From assembly GCA_964497185.1 (NCBI GenBank), contig CAZCBX010000006.1, positions 59,014 to 123,013 of the forward strand: DNA of 64,000 nt, written 5' to 3'. A program made the translations under genes and the position numbers. Origin of the DNA: CAZCBX01 sp964497185 (GTDB lineage Bacteria > Bdellovibrionota_G > JALEGL01 > JAGRMV01). The notes beneath the pieces are model-generated. The model saw nothing but the letters and a program-made list of their open reading frames with translations. It had not been told where the DNA came from and made no database searches. Positions 1 through 6,243 of the stretch are shown here, piece after piece. How positions within the stretch are numbered: position 1 is the stretch's first letter; each line of letters opens with the position of its first letter.

Positions 1-1348
1 GGCGCTCCTGGATGAAAGCAATTTTGTTTTATTTGACCCAGGCATCTCTACACAAACCTTTGAAACCATTGGACCCGCTGCGCCCCACACGCTAACCGTT
101 GATACCGTCTACGATTTTCAAATGCGAACCGTCACCAGCAACGGGGCCATATCGCCTTGGTCCAATACCTATACAGGCGCAACCTTGCCCAACACCCTAT
201 TTTTCTGTGGGAATGACAATTACGGCGCATTTAACACAGGGGGTGCCACCACCAGCAAAATGGTTGCATTTGATGACGGAACCACCGTAGAGCATTACAA
301 TCAAAGCAATTTATTGATTAATACCTACACGCTTGACGCGGGTGAAACACAAGGCATCAACAGCACGCAGTTCGATTATGTTTTATCGGACAAACCATTG
401 TACATTGCGGGTCGAAGAGGCAGTGGGGGCAATACACGCAAAGCAAACGTGGTTTGGAGTTCCAAAGACTGGGCGGGCAAACAGTTTTTATTCAATGGAT
501 CGCGCGCGCCCAATCACATTTTAAGCGTTTACGCATTTGAAGATGCCACCATTGATGTCATCAATGCCAGTGGGGTTGTGGTTACGCAGACCATCAATGC
601 TGGCCAAAGCACCACGTTTAGTGTGGGCAATGGCAGTTATGAGGTCGACAGTACAGGCACGTTGGTTGCCTATCTGTTTTCGAGCAGTGGCAATCCCATG
701 GGCAACAACCTGCAAGACCCAATGCCTTTACTGCCACTGTCCACCGATATCATTGGTTACACCGGCAGCATCAGCGGTGCCCAAATTTCTTCTTTAAGCA
801 ATGGCAATGTCGTCAACGCAAGGCATTCCAACGATGTGCTTGATACCCGAACTGTCAACATCGGCAACCCCCAATCCATTTCAGCCCGAGGTAACGGCAA
901 CGTGACACTTTACCAATCAGAGGCTGTGCATGTGACCTCTTCAGCCCCCATCGTTGCCCGTAGTAATGCGGACAGCAATGGCAACTGTTCGGCGCCTTTT
1001 CTTCCAGTTACCATGATGCGCAAGCGATACGCCATCAATGTCTATGCTGAGTGGGTGGCCTTTGCCGCATTGGAAAGTGGCGATATTGAAGTGGTGGATC
1101 CACAAACAGGTTCCGTGGTGGCCACCATCACCCTGGTCCAAAATGATCCAACTCCACCTACAGCCTCCACCACCCCTTGGAAAGCACGAATCGATCGCTC
1201 CACGCTGTTAAACTTGGTCAGTAGCAACTCAACGACTGAAGGGGTTATCTTTCGATCGACCATTGCCTTTGCGGCTTGGTATGAACCTCAAAATGACAAC
1301 TTCGCAGCTGACGACGATGAAACATTGCTTTATGGTACCAATGATTAA
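1..1348 (+). CDS. Surface/secreted protein, IgGFc-binding-like, 5' partial
   Basis: The reading frame is open from base 2, so the gene starts upstream of the window; the ATG at 122 is internal. The first ~50 residues end in a pattern (YDFQMR...GAISPWS) typical of the last strands of a fibronectin type III domain. The following ~400 residues are rich in Thr, Ser, Asn and Gly. They contain beta-strand-like pieces (EDATIDVIN, LNAGQ-like INAGQSTTFSV, VLSDKPLYIAG) resembling the bacterial IgGFc-binding N-terminal-like domain of surface proteins. No membrane anchor is visible at the C-terminus, which ends in an acidic tail. The stop codon overlaps the stop of the convergent YihY gene by four bases. 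The extracellular role is inferred from composition; the family match is tentative. Confidence 0.75.
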   Translation, partial: ALLDESNFVLFDPGISTQTFETIGPAAPHTLTVDTVYDFQMRTVTSNGAISPWSNTYTGATLPNTLFFCGNDNYGAFNTGGATTSKMVAFDDGTTVEHYNQSNLLINTYTLDAGETQGINSTQFDYVLSDKPLYIAGRRGSGGNTRKANVVWSSKDWAGKQFLFNGSRAPNHILSVYAFEDATIDVINASGVVVTQTINAGQSTTFSVGNGSYEVDSTGTLVAYLFSSSGNPMGNNLQDPMPLLPLSTDIIGYTGSISGAQISSLSNGNVVNARHSNDVLDTRTVNIGNPQSISARGNGNVTLYQSEAVHVTSSAPIVARSNADSNGNCSAPFLPVTMMRKRYAINVYAEWVAFAALESGDIEVVDPQTGSVVATITLVQNDPTPPTASTTPWKARIDRSTLLNLVSSNSTTEGVIFRSTIAFAAWYEPQNDNFAADDDETLLYGTND

Positions 1349-2181
1349 TGATTTTGTTTAAACTGCTGAATGCTTTCTGCCACTTGCGCGCCAAATAAAA
1401 CAACAATGGAATTGTAGTACATCCACAATAATAAAATGACTAGATTTCCTGCCGTTCCATACAGCGATGCCCATTTGCTCTGCGTTAGATAGCTTAACAA
1501 AACATTCTTACCCACGGAAAAAAGAAACGAAGAAACCAATGCGCCTATGATCAGATTTCTTTTTTTCATCTCACGCGCACCCAATAACTTATAAAGTACA
1601 AAGAAAAGTCCAGCATTGATGCCGTAAGACAGCAGGAAGCTAATCATTTGATTCATCCATTCTGCTGCCAGCAGTGCTTCGGCTTGTTCTTCAATCATAA
1701 AGTGAAAAATCAAATCAATTAAAATGGCCACCAATACGATAAACCCAATCACAAACACCATAATAAAAGACACCAGCACATCCCATATCTTTTGCCTCTT
1801 TTGAAGATTGTCTTCCATAAAGGTAAAAATATCGCGAAAAGCCGTTTGCAAGGCTGAAAAAATGGCGTTGGAAGCCCATAAAAGCAACAAAATACCTGTA
1901 ATGCTCGCCACCAGTCCTGATTCTGAGCGGCGCGCACTGGATGCGGATTCTTTCAGTACTTTCACCAGGTCTTCATTGAGGTATTGCCCAATAAAATTAA
2001 ACAGGGAATCACTGGCCAGGTGCATATCCACCACCAAGCTGGCAATGAAAATAGAAATGAGCAATACGGGCGGCACCGAAAAAATCGTATAAAATGAAAC
2101 AGCTGCTGCATGATGAACAATACGGTTATCAAAAATACCTTTGCCCATGTCCATCAACAAATTTTTGGTTGCTTTGAGCAT
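1345..2181 (-). CDS. YihY/BrkB-family inner-membrane protein
   Basis: A 278-residue polytopic membrane protein. After an N-terminal helix it has the family's conserved opening (HHAAAVSFYTIFSVPP), about six hydrophobic segments, and the closing motif (SLYGTAGNLVILLLWMYYNS). Length and pattern match YihY/BrkB (once annotated as RNase BN), a family without an agreed biochemical function. I chose the ATG at 2181 because homologues usually begin MLK-like; a TTG at 2217 in the same frame would add 12 residues. The gene lies 44 bp after the UbiB-like kinase stop (8 bp if the TTG is used), so the two are probably one operon with the TetR gene. Confidence 0.88.
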   Translation of the reverse strand: MLKATKNLLMDMGKGIFDNRIVHHAAAVSFYTIFSVPPVLLISIFIASLVVDMHLASDSLFNFIGQYLNEDLVKVLKESASSARRSESGLVASITGILLLLWASNAIFSALQTAFRDIFTFMEDNLQKRQKIWDVLVSFIMVFVIGFIVLVAILIDLIFHFMIEEQAEALLAAEWMNQMISFLLSYGINAGLFFVLYKLLGAREMKKRNLIIGALVSSFLFSVGKNVLLSYLTQSKWASLYGTAGNLVILLLWMYYNSIVVLFGAQVAESIQQFKQNH

Positions 2182-2225
2182 GCTACACCAGCTTATATCA
2201 GTCTTTACGATATGCAAAATCGTAC

Positions 2226-3623
2226 TTAGGATAGTTCTTGTACACTAGTTTCAAAGCGGGCTTGAATGTAGGGCTTAACAATTGGACTGGTTTTGATTTT
2301 CGCCCCCAGGGTATAGAGCAAATTGTACAAACCAATTTCAGCTCGCATAATGTAAGTCAACTCGGGCCAAAGGATTTTTGCCTTTGCAGACGCTTGAAAA
2401 AGCCGCTTAAATTCGTTTAAAATCATACCATCTGAAAAATCGACCACTTGATCTACTTGGGTATCCCAACGAGGATAAATTTGGGCGTACAATCTTGAAA
2501 AACCTCGATGAACTTCTAGCTGAGCTTCTGTGAGCTCATTAACTGAAAATTTCCGATGAACCTTTTCCACCATGGCTTTGTACTGACGCTGATCCTGATC
2601 CAAATCCAGCGTTAAAGATGAAACAAAAGCGTCAATCATGTCGCTGGGCACGGCTTTGACGCATCCAAAATCAACCAAGCCAATTGATCCATCTGGATCA
2701 AAAAGATAATTGCCCAAATGTGGATCGGCGTGCAAATAGCCAATGCGATGGATTTGATGGTGATACATGTTCATTAATTGACGGGCCAATCGATTGCGAA
2801 AAGCTTGAGATTTTTCTTTTTCCAATATTTTTTCTAAACTCATACCGGGCACAACACTCATGGTCAGCACCTTAGCGTTTGAAAATTCTGGATGGACTTT
2901 GGGCAATGCAACGCCTTCAAAATTTTCAAAACCCTTGGCAAAAATGGAAATATTCTTTGCTTCGTGCAGGTAATCTGTCTCCTCTAGTAACCCGCGCTTA
3001 AGTTCATCGAATGCAGCTTGATGGTAATGTTTGGTCCACATCATCGGTTTGAAGGTGGTGCGAATCACTTGCAAATCATGCTCGATGGTTTTGGCAATGT
3101 TGGGGTATTGCAACTTCACCACCACTGGGGTGCCATCCTTAAGTTTTGCATGGTGTACCTGCCCCATGGAAGCTGAGGCAAACGCTTGAGCATCAAATTC
3201 GCCAAACACTTTCTCTGGCATGACACCAAATACTTTTTTAAACTGCAACCTGGCCATGGTCGGATTCATGCTGGGGGCATGCATTTGTAACGTGCTTAGC
3301 TCCGTCAAAGCTTGCTCAGGCAGCCATTGGCCCTGCATACTCATCATCTGGCCCAGTTTCATCCAAGGCCCTTTTAAGCCTTTAAGAGCCTGTGTGGCTT
3401 TAACAGCCTGGTCACTCACCTTTTGGTCTGCCAGTTTCGCTGCTTGGTCTTGCTCTAAAAACGCCTTTTGAATTTGATACCCAATGTAACTATTGGAAAT
3501 ACCCAATCCCACTTTGGCCATGGTCCACGCGCGTTTGATTTGCCCTTGTGTAAAATCAAAGTCTTCTTCCTCCGTACTTGCGGCATCAGAATCATGCTGA
3601 TCATCCGCGCTTACCATGTCCAT
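2226..3623 (-). CDS. ABC1/ADCK/UbiB-family atypical protein kinase
   Basis: A 465-residue member of the UbiB/ADCK family, which in known cases supports isoprenoid-quinone synthesis or lipid handling at membranes. Visible hallmarks: KLGQMMS (about residue 89, the inhibitory KxGQ motif), Lys in PVVVKLQ (about 170), E-x-D-Y at LLEETDYLHE (about 215), the catalytic-loop equivalent HADPHLGN (about 298) and the metal-binding DFG (about 318). No C-terminal transmembrane helices are evident, unlike E. coli UbiB. The frame is open to 3764, but an ATG at 3623 (or 3617) gives a short overlap with the upstream TetR stop, so I use that. It may be regulated by that TetR protein. Confidence 0.92.
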   Translation of the reverse strand: MDMVSADDQHDSDAASTEEEDFDFTQGQIKRAWTMAKVGLGISNSYIGYQIQKAFLEQDQAAKLADQKVSDQAVKATQALKGLKGPWMKLGQMMSMQGQWLPEQALTELSTLQMHAPSMNPTMARLQFKKVFGVMPEKVFGEFDAQAFASASMGQVHHAKLKDGTPVVVKLQYPNIAKTIEHDLQVIRTTFKPMMWTKHYHQAAFDELKRGLLEETDYLHEAKNISIFAKGFENFEGVALPKVHPEFSNAKVLTMSVVPGMSLEKILEKEKSQAFRNRLARQLMNMYHHQIHRIGYLHADPHLGNYLFDPDGSIGLVDFGCVKAVPSDMIDAFVSSLTLDLDQDQRQYKAMVEKVHRKFSVNELTEAQLEVHRGFSRLYAQIYPRWDTQVDQVVDFSDGMILNEFKRLFQASAKAKILWPELTYIMRAEIGLYNLLYTLGAKIKTSPIVKPYIQARFETSVQELS

Positions 3624-4270
3624 GGGCTTTTGTTTAAAAAAGCAAACCCCATGGTTAGCGAACGATCCAACATGGCCATGGTTTTTTGCTTGTCTTCGGA
3701 AGTATCTTTGAGCCAGTAATACAAAATACCATAATAGTAGGTTGCAAACATGTAAGCACCCCAATCACCCAGGGGAGGAATTTCTCCATTTTCATGGGCT
3801 TTCACGAACAATTCTTTGATAAATTGAAGGTACCGACTGGTGTGAACTTGGGTGTCTAATTTAAGCGGATTGAGTTTGGATCGAGGATCCAACGCTTTGA
3901 TAAATGCCGCATGAATAAAATCTTCGTAGGGTGACAGCTGTTCAAGTTGCATATGAATCAGACCAAAAAGTTTTTCGTTGAGTGGGGCTTTTTGCAACGT
4001 TTTATCTTTTTGATACTGCGACATAACTTGCTCAATTTCTTTTTCATAGAAATACAGCGCCAAGTCTTCTTTGGTGGCAAAATAATTGTAAATGGTGCCT
4101 TCAGCCACGCCAGCTTGAGCGGCCAGTTCTTTTGTGGTGGTTTGCGCAAAGCCCTTTTTTTGAAACAACGTCAGCGCAGCTTGCAAAATTTTGTCTTTCA
4201 CAACTTGCTTTTTGGTTTCTCGAACCCGAGAAGCGGACTTTTTCTTTGTTTTTGGCATGAGTATACTCAT
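3611..4270 (-). CDS. TetR/AcrR-family transcriptional regulator
   Basis: A 219-residue repressor-type protein. The N-terminal helix-turn-helix is clear at about residues 22-68 (ILQAALTLFQKKGFAQTTTK, then AGVAEGTIYNYFATKEDL). The C-terminal ~140 residues form the variable ligand/dimer domain and give no hint of the ligand. I start at the ATG at 4270, which follows AAGGGG at a workable distance; another in-frame ATG is at 4258. Both ATGs lie inside a perfect 14-bp palindrome. The gene is first in an operon with the UbiB-like kinase (13-bp overlap) and YihY, so it probably controls that operon including itself. Confidence 0.9.
   Translation of the reverse strand: MSILMPKTKKKSASRVRETKKQVVKDKILQAALTLFQKKGFAQTTTKELAAQAGVAEGTIYNYFATKEDLALYFYEKEIEQVMSQYQKDKTLQKAPLNEKLFGLIHMQLEQLSPYEDFIHAAFIKALDPRSKLNPLKLDTQVHTSRYLQFIKELFVKAHENGEIPPLGDWGAYMFATYYYGILYYWLKDTSEDKQKTMAMLDRSLTMGFAFLNKSPWTW
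4257..4270. promoter_or_regulatory. Candidate TetR operator: 14-bp palindrome over the start codon
   Basis: The sequence ATGAGTATACTCAT is a perfect palindrome. It contains both possible start codons of the TetR gene, so a bound dimer would sit at the start of translation and just downstream of the promoter. Palindromes this short are expected a few times by chance in 64 kb, so the call rests on position only. Confidence 0.3.
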
Positions 4271-4379
4271 TATTATCAGATCCCCTTGCGGGTGTAAATC
4301 TGCGACTTTCTTGAAAAAAGGCGTAAAAAACCTGTTTGACTCCCCTTCGGAATGTGGTAGAACCAACTTTCAAAATTTA

Positions 4380-4456
4380 GGGGTCGTAGTTCAGTTGGTT
4401 AGAACGCCTGCCTGTCACGCAGGAGGTCGCGGGTTCGAGTCCCGTCGGCCCCGCCA
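4380..4456 (+). tRNA. tRNA-Asp (GTC)
   Basis: A 77-base cloverleaf with CCA encoded. The acceptor stem GGGGTCG pairs with CGGCCCC (one G-U), the D arm contains AGTTGGTTA, the anticodon loop CTGTCAC gives anticodon GTC, and the T arm is GCGGG-TTCGAGT-CCCGT. It closely resembles E. coli tRNA-Asp. It stands alone, with no other tRNA nearby. Confidence 0.97.
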
Positions 4457-4812
4457 CTGTCTTCTTTTGGAGATGGTTGCTTCTCTTTATCTTTATTCTA
4501 TATTATTGCACGTGCTGGGGACTCGAACAGAGTTCGTCTATTTACTGGGTTTAGTGGTTCTTGTGACGTTAGGAACTAGGCCAGTTTCGCGCACACTCCT
4601 TGAGCACGAAACTTGGCATAAGCCGCGTTACTAAAGCAACGGCTAAAACCACTTATGTCATAATTTTTTTTCAGCTATGCTGAAGGGAAATTTGACCTCC
4701 TTACGGCTCCATGGCGTCGGCTTTTTCTTTTTTTACTTTAGGTTTAGCATGTGAAATTTTGTTTTTTTCCAAGCAGGTGGGGACATGTGCCTTTCGTACA
4801 GGGCCCGCGGTT
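4457..4812. other. Intergenic region between tRNA-Asp and topoisomerase IB
   Basis: No convincing gene. A hairpin CCAGTTTCG/CGAAACTTGG lies at 4581-4616 without a T run. At 4518-4528, GGGACTCGAAC is an 11-base inverted copy of the tRNA T-arm. The left neighbour of the topoisomerase stop (about 4700-4838, minus strand) holds an open, lysine-rich frame without its own start, discussed under findings. Confidence 0.5.
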
Positions 4813-5805
4813 TTAGGATTGGATGGATTGGAGGAGTTTTAGGAGGGCTTTTTCTTCTTTGTTGGTGAAGTTGTCCTGATCGATTTCTTTGAGGACTTCT
4901 TCAATGTAGTTTTGAAGCGTGACACCCGCCTCGTATTGTTGAACCACACGGGGGTCGATGTAGTTGGCTTTGGCCACGGCTTCGGTGTTGCCCAAGTGCT
5001 GTGCAACTTGATTGATGGCTTCTTTGATTTTTGTTTTTTGTTCTTTTTGGCTTTCCACCACGCCCATTTCATTTAATAACGTTGCTGCCAAAAAAGTACC
5101 GGCCCAGGTTCGAAAGTCTTTAGCGGAGTACTCCTCACCCATGACTTCATGAATGTACCGATTAAGATCGTCAGACTTTACATCTACTTTTTGTCCTTCT
5201 GAATCAAAGTATTTGAAAATTTCATAGCCGGGCACTTCATCAATTTCTCTGACGATTTCTGCCAGTCTTCGGTCTTTGATCTTTTTGGTGTGGGTCTTTC
5301 CTGATTTGCCCTTATAGCTAAAAGTAAGTTTATGGCCCTGCACATCCAAATGCTTAGACCTTAGTGTGGTTAGCCCGTAGGTTTGATTCTGGCTGGTATA
5401 GTAATCGCTGCCTGGTCGAAAGTAAGCATTTTCCATCAAGCGCACCATGCACGCCATAACTTTATCACGATTGAGATTGGGTTGCGCCAAATGCTGGCCG
5501 GTCACTTGTCGCATATGAGAAAGGCGAGAAGCAAAGTCGATGATTCGCGCAAACTTTTTCTTTTCCTGTTTTTCGCGCCATTTGGGGTTGTATATGTACT
5601 GCTTGCGCCCTTTGACATCCCGTCCCCAAGCAAAAACTTTTGCCCGCGGCTGCTGTGCAAAAATATGAACATCCGTCCACGCTGGCGGAATGGCCAAACT
5701 TTGAATCCACGACTTGAGTTTTTTGGACACAATGGTTTTACGGGTTTGCGCATCCAGGTACCGAAAGCCCTGTCCCCACTTTTTTCGCTCGATGGTTTGG
5801 CCCAT
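4813..5805 (-). CDS. DNA topoisomerase IB (bacterial, poxvirus-like)
   Basis: A 330-residue type IB topoisomerase, which relaxes supercoils through a 3'-phosphotyrosine intermediate and needs no ATP. The N-terminal domain (about 1-85) has the family pattern PPAWTDVHI and GRDVKGRKQYIY. The catalytic domain carries FRPGSDYY (Arg about 130), GLTTLRSKHL, a Lys in the SYKGKSGK hairpin (about 165-170), KDFRTWAGT (Arg 232) and the nucleophile in ANYIDPRVV (Tyr about 282). It lies close to a tRNA gene and could be mistaken for a tyrosine integrase, but the N-terminal domain settles the call. It is transcribed alone, converging on the tRNA. Confidence 0.95.
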   Translation of the reverse strand: MGQTIERKKWGQGFRYLDAQTRKTIVSKKLKSWIQSLAIPPAWTDVHIFAQQPRAKVFAWGRDVKGRKQYIYNPKWREKQEKKKFARIIDFASRLSHMRQVTGQHLAQPNLNRDKVMACMVRLMENAYFRPGSDYYTSQNQTYGLTTLRSKHLDVQGHKLTFSYKGKSGKTHTKKIKDRRLAEIVREIDEVPGYEIFKYFDSEGQKVDVKSDDLNRYIHEVMGEEYSAKDFRTWAGTFLAATLLNEMGVVESQKEQKTKIKEAINQVAQHLGNTEAVAKANYIDPRVVQQYEAGVTLQNYIEEVLKEIDQDNFTNKEEKALLKLLQSIQS

Positions 5806-5896
5806 AGTTTTTTATCATGCGTGAATGTTTTACGTGTCACATATAGCGTTGGTTAGGTGGTCTTTTTTTCTTTAGTTTTTGGCTCGACATCCGTCA

Positions 5897-5967
5897 GTTG
5901 CAGTCACCTGTAGGCAATGGCTCGCCCCTTCGGGGCTGTGCTTTATTTGCCTACAGGTGACTGCAAC
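5897..5967 (+). repeat. Family-1 palindromic element, copy A
   Basis: Perfect 21-bp inverted repeat (5897-5917 with 5947-5967) around a 29-base loop. The loop begins TGGCTCGC and ends GCTTTAT, with an inner GCCCC-TTC-GGGGC hairpin. Copy B at 18872 has the same loop ends in the opposite orientation and shares the inner six stem bases AGGCAA/TTGCCT, but its remaining stem differs. There is no T run, so it is not a simple terminator. Confidence 0.85.
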
Positions 5968-6018
5968 CGACTCGGTTTGAGGGTAAAAATTATTACAAAA
6001 AATTAAATTGGTTTATAT

Positions 6019-6061
6019 GTCATTGAATTAGTTGCAGAAGATCTGCAACTAATTCAATGAC
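6019..6061 (+). terminator. Strong hairpin with following T-rich tract
   Basis: Perfect 20-bp stem (6019-6038 with 6042-6061) and a three-base loop AGA. T-rich sequence follows at 6062-6087. It has the form of a Rho-independent terminator reading to the right, although no gene on the plus strand precedes it. That suggests an unrecognised transcript, or an attenuator in the leader of the lipoprotein gene at 6244. Confidence 0.55.
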
Positions 6062-6103
6062 TACGTTTCTATTTTTTTCTTTTTTTCAAATACTTAAACG
6101 TTT

Positions 6104-6147
6104 AAAAATCAAGTTTCTTGACCAGCTTCATTGCACTTGATTTTTTT
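6104..6147. terminator. Second terminator-like hairpin, possibly bidirectional
   Basis: AAAAATCAAG (6104-6113) pairs with CTTGATTTTT (6136-6145) across a 22-base loop and runs into more T. The A run on the left makes it terminator-like in both directions. It sits about 100 bp upstream of the lipoprotein start. Confidence 0.4.
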
Positions 6148-6243
6148 GTTTTACAAGTTTAATTACATTAATTGTTCAAATTAAAAATCATCAAAACGTA
6201 AATAATTATTGATAAAAACAACCATTATCAAAAGAGCTTATCC

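Larger units (their letters stand above)
5806..6243. other. Hairpin-rich, AT-rich divergent intergenic region
   Basis: This 438-bp region between topoisomerase IB (minus) and the FG-GAP lipoprotein (plus) contains three inverted repeats listed separately (5897-5967, 6019-6061, 6104-6145). The last 180 bp are strongly AT-rich. No protein-coding frame is convincing. It may be a long untranslated leader or hold a small RNA; neither is proven by sequence alone. Confidence 0.6.

Noticed and set aside
4518..4560. Second tRNA or tmRNA on the minus strand from the T-arm-like sequence
   Set aside because: The T stem does not pair and no acceptor or anticodon arm can be formed.
4191..4634. 147-codon open frame on the plus strand
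   Set aside because: It runs through the tRNA-Asp gene and the reverse strand of the TetR gene; composition is not protein-like.
4839..5072. 77-codon basic ORF on the minus strand
   Set aside because: It is the shifted frame of the topoisomerase gene; its Lys/Pro/Thr bias comes from the codons of the real frame.
4813..5805. Tyrosine integrase next to a tRNA (genomic island edge)
   Set aside because: The N-terminal domain and catalytic motifs are those of topoisomerase IB. No attachment-site direct repeat of the tRNA 3' end was found.
5897..5967. Hairpin A as a Rho-independent terminator
   Set aside because: No T run follows, and it lies between divergent genes, so nothing known would end there.
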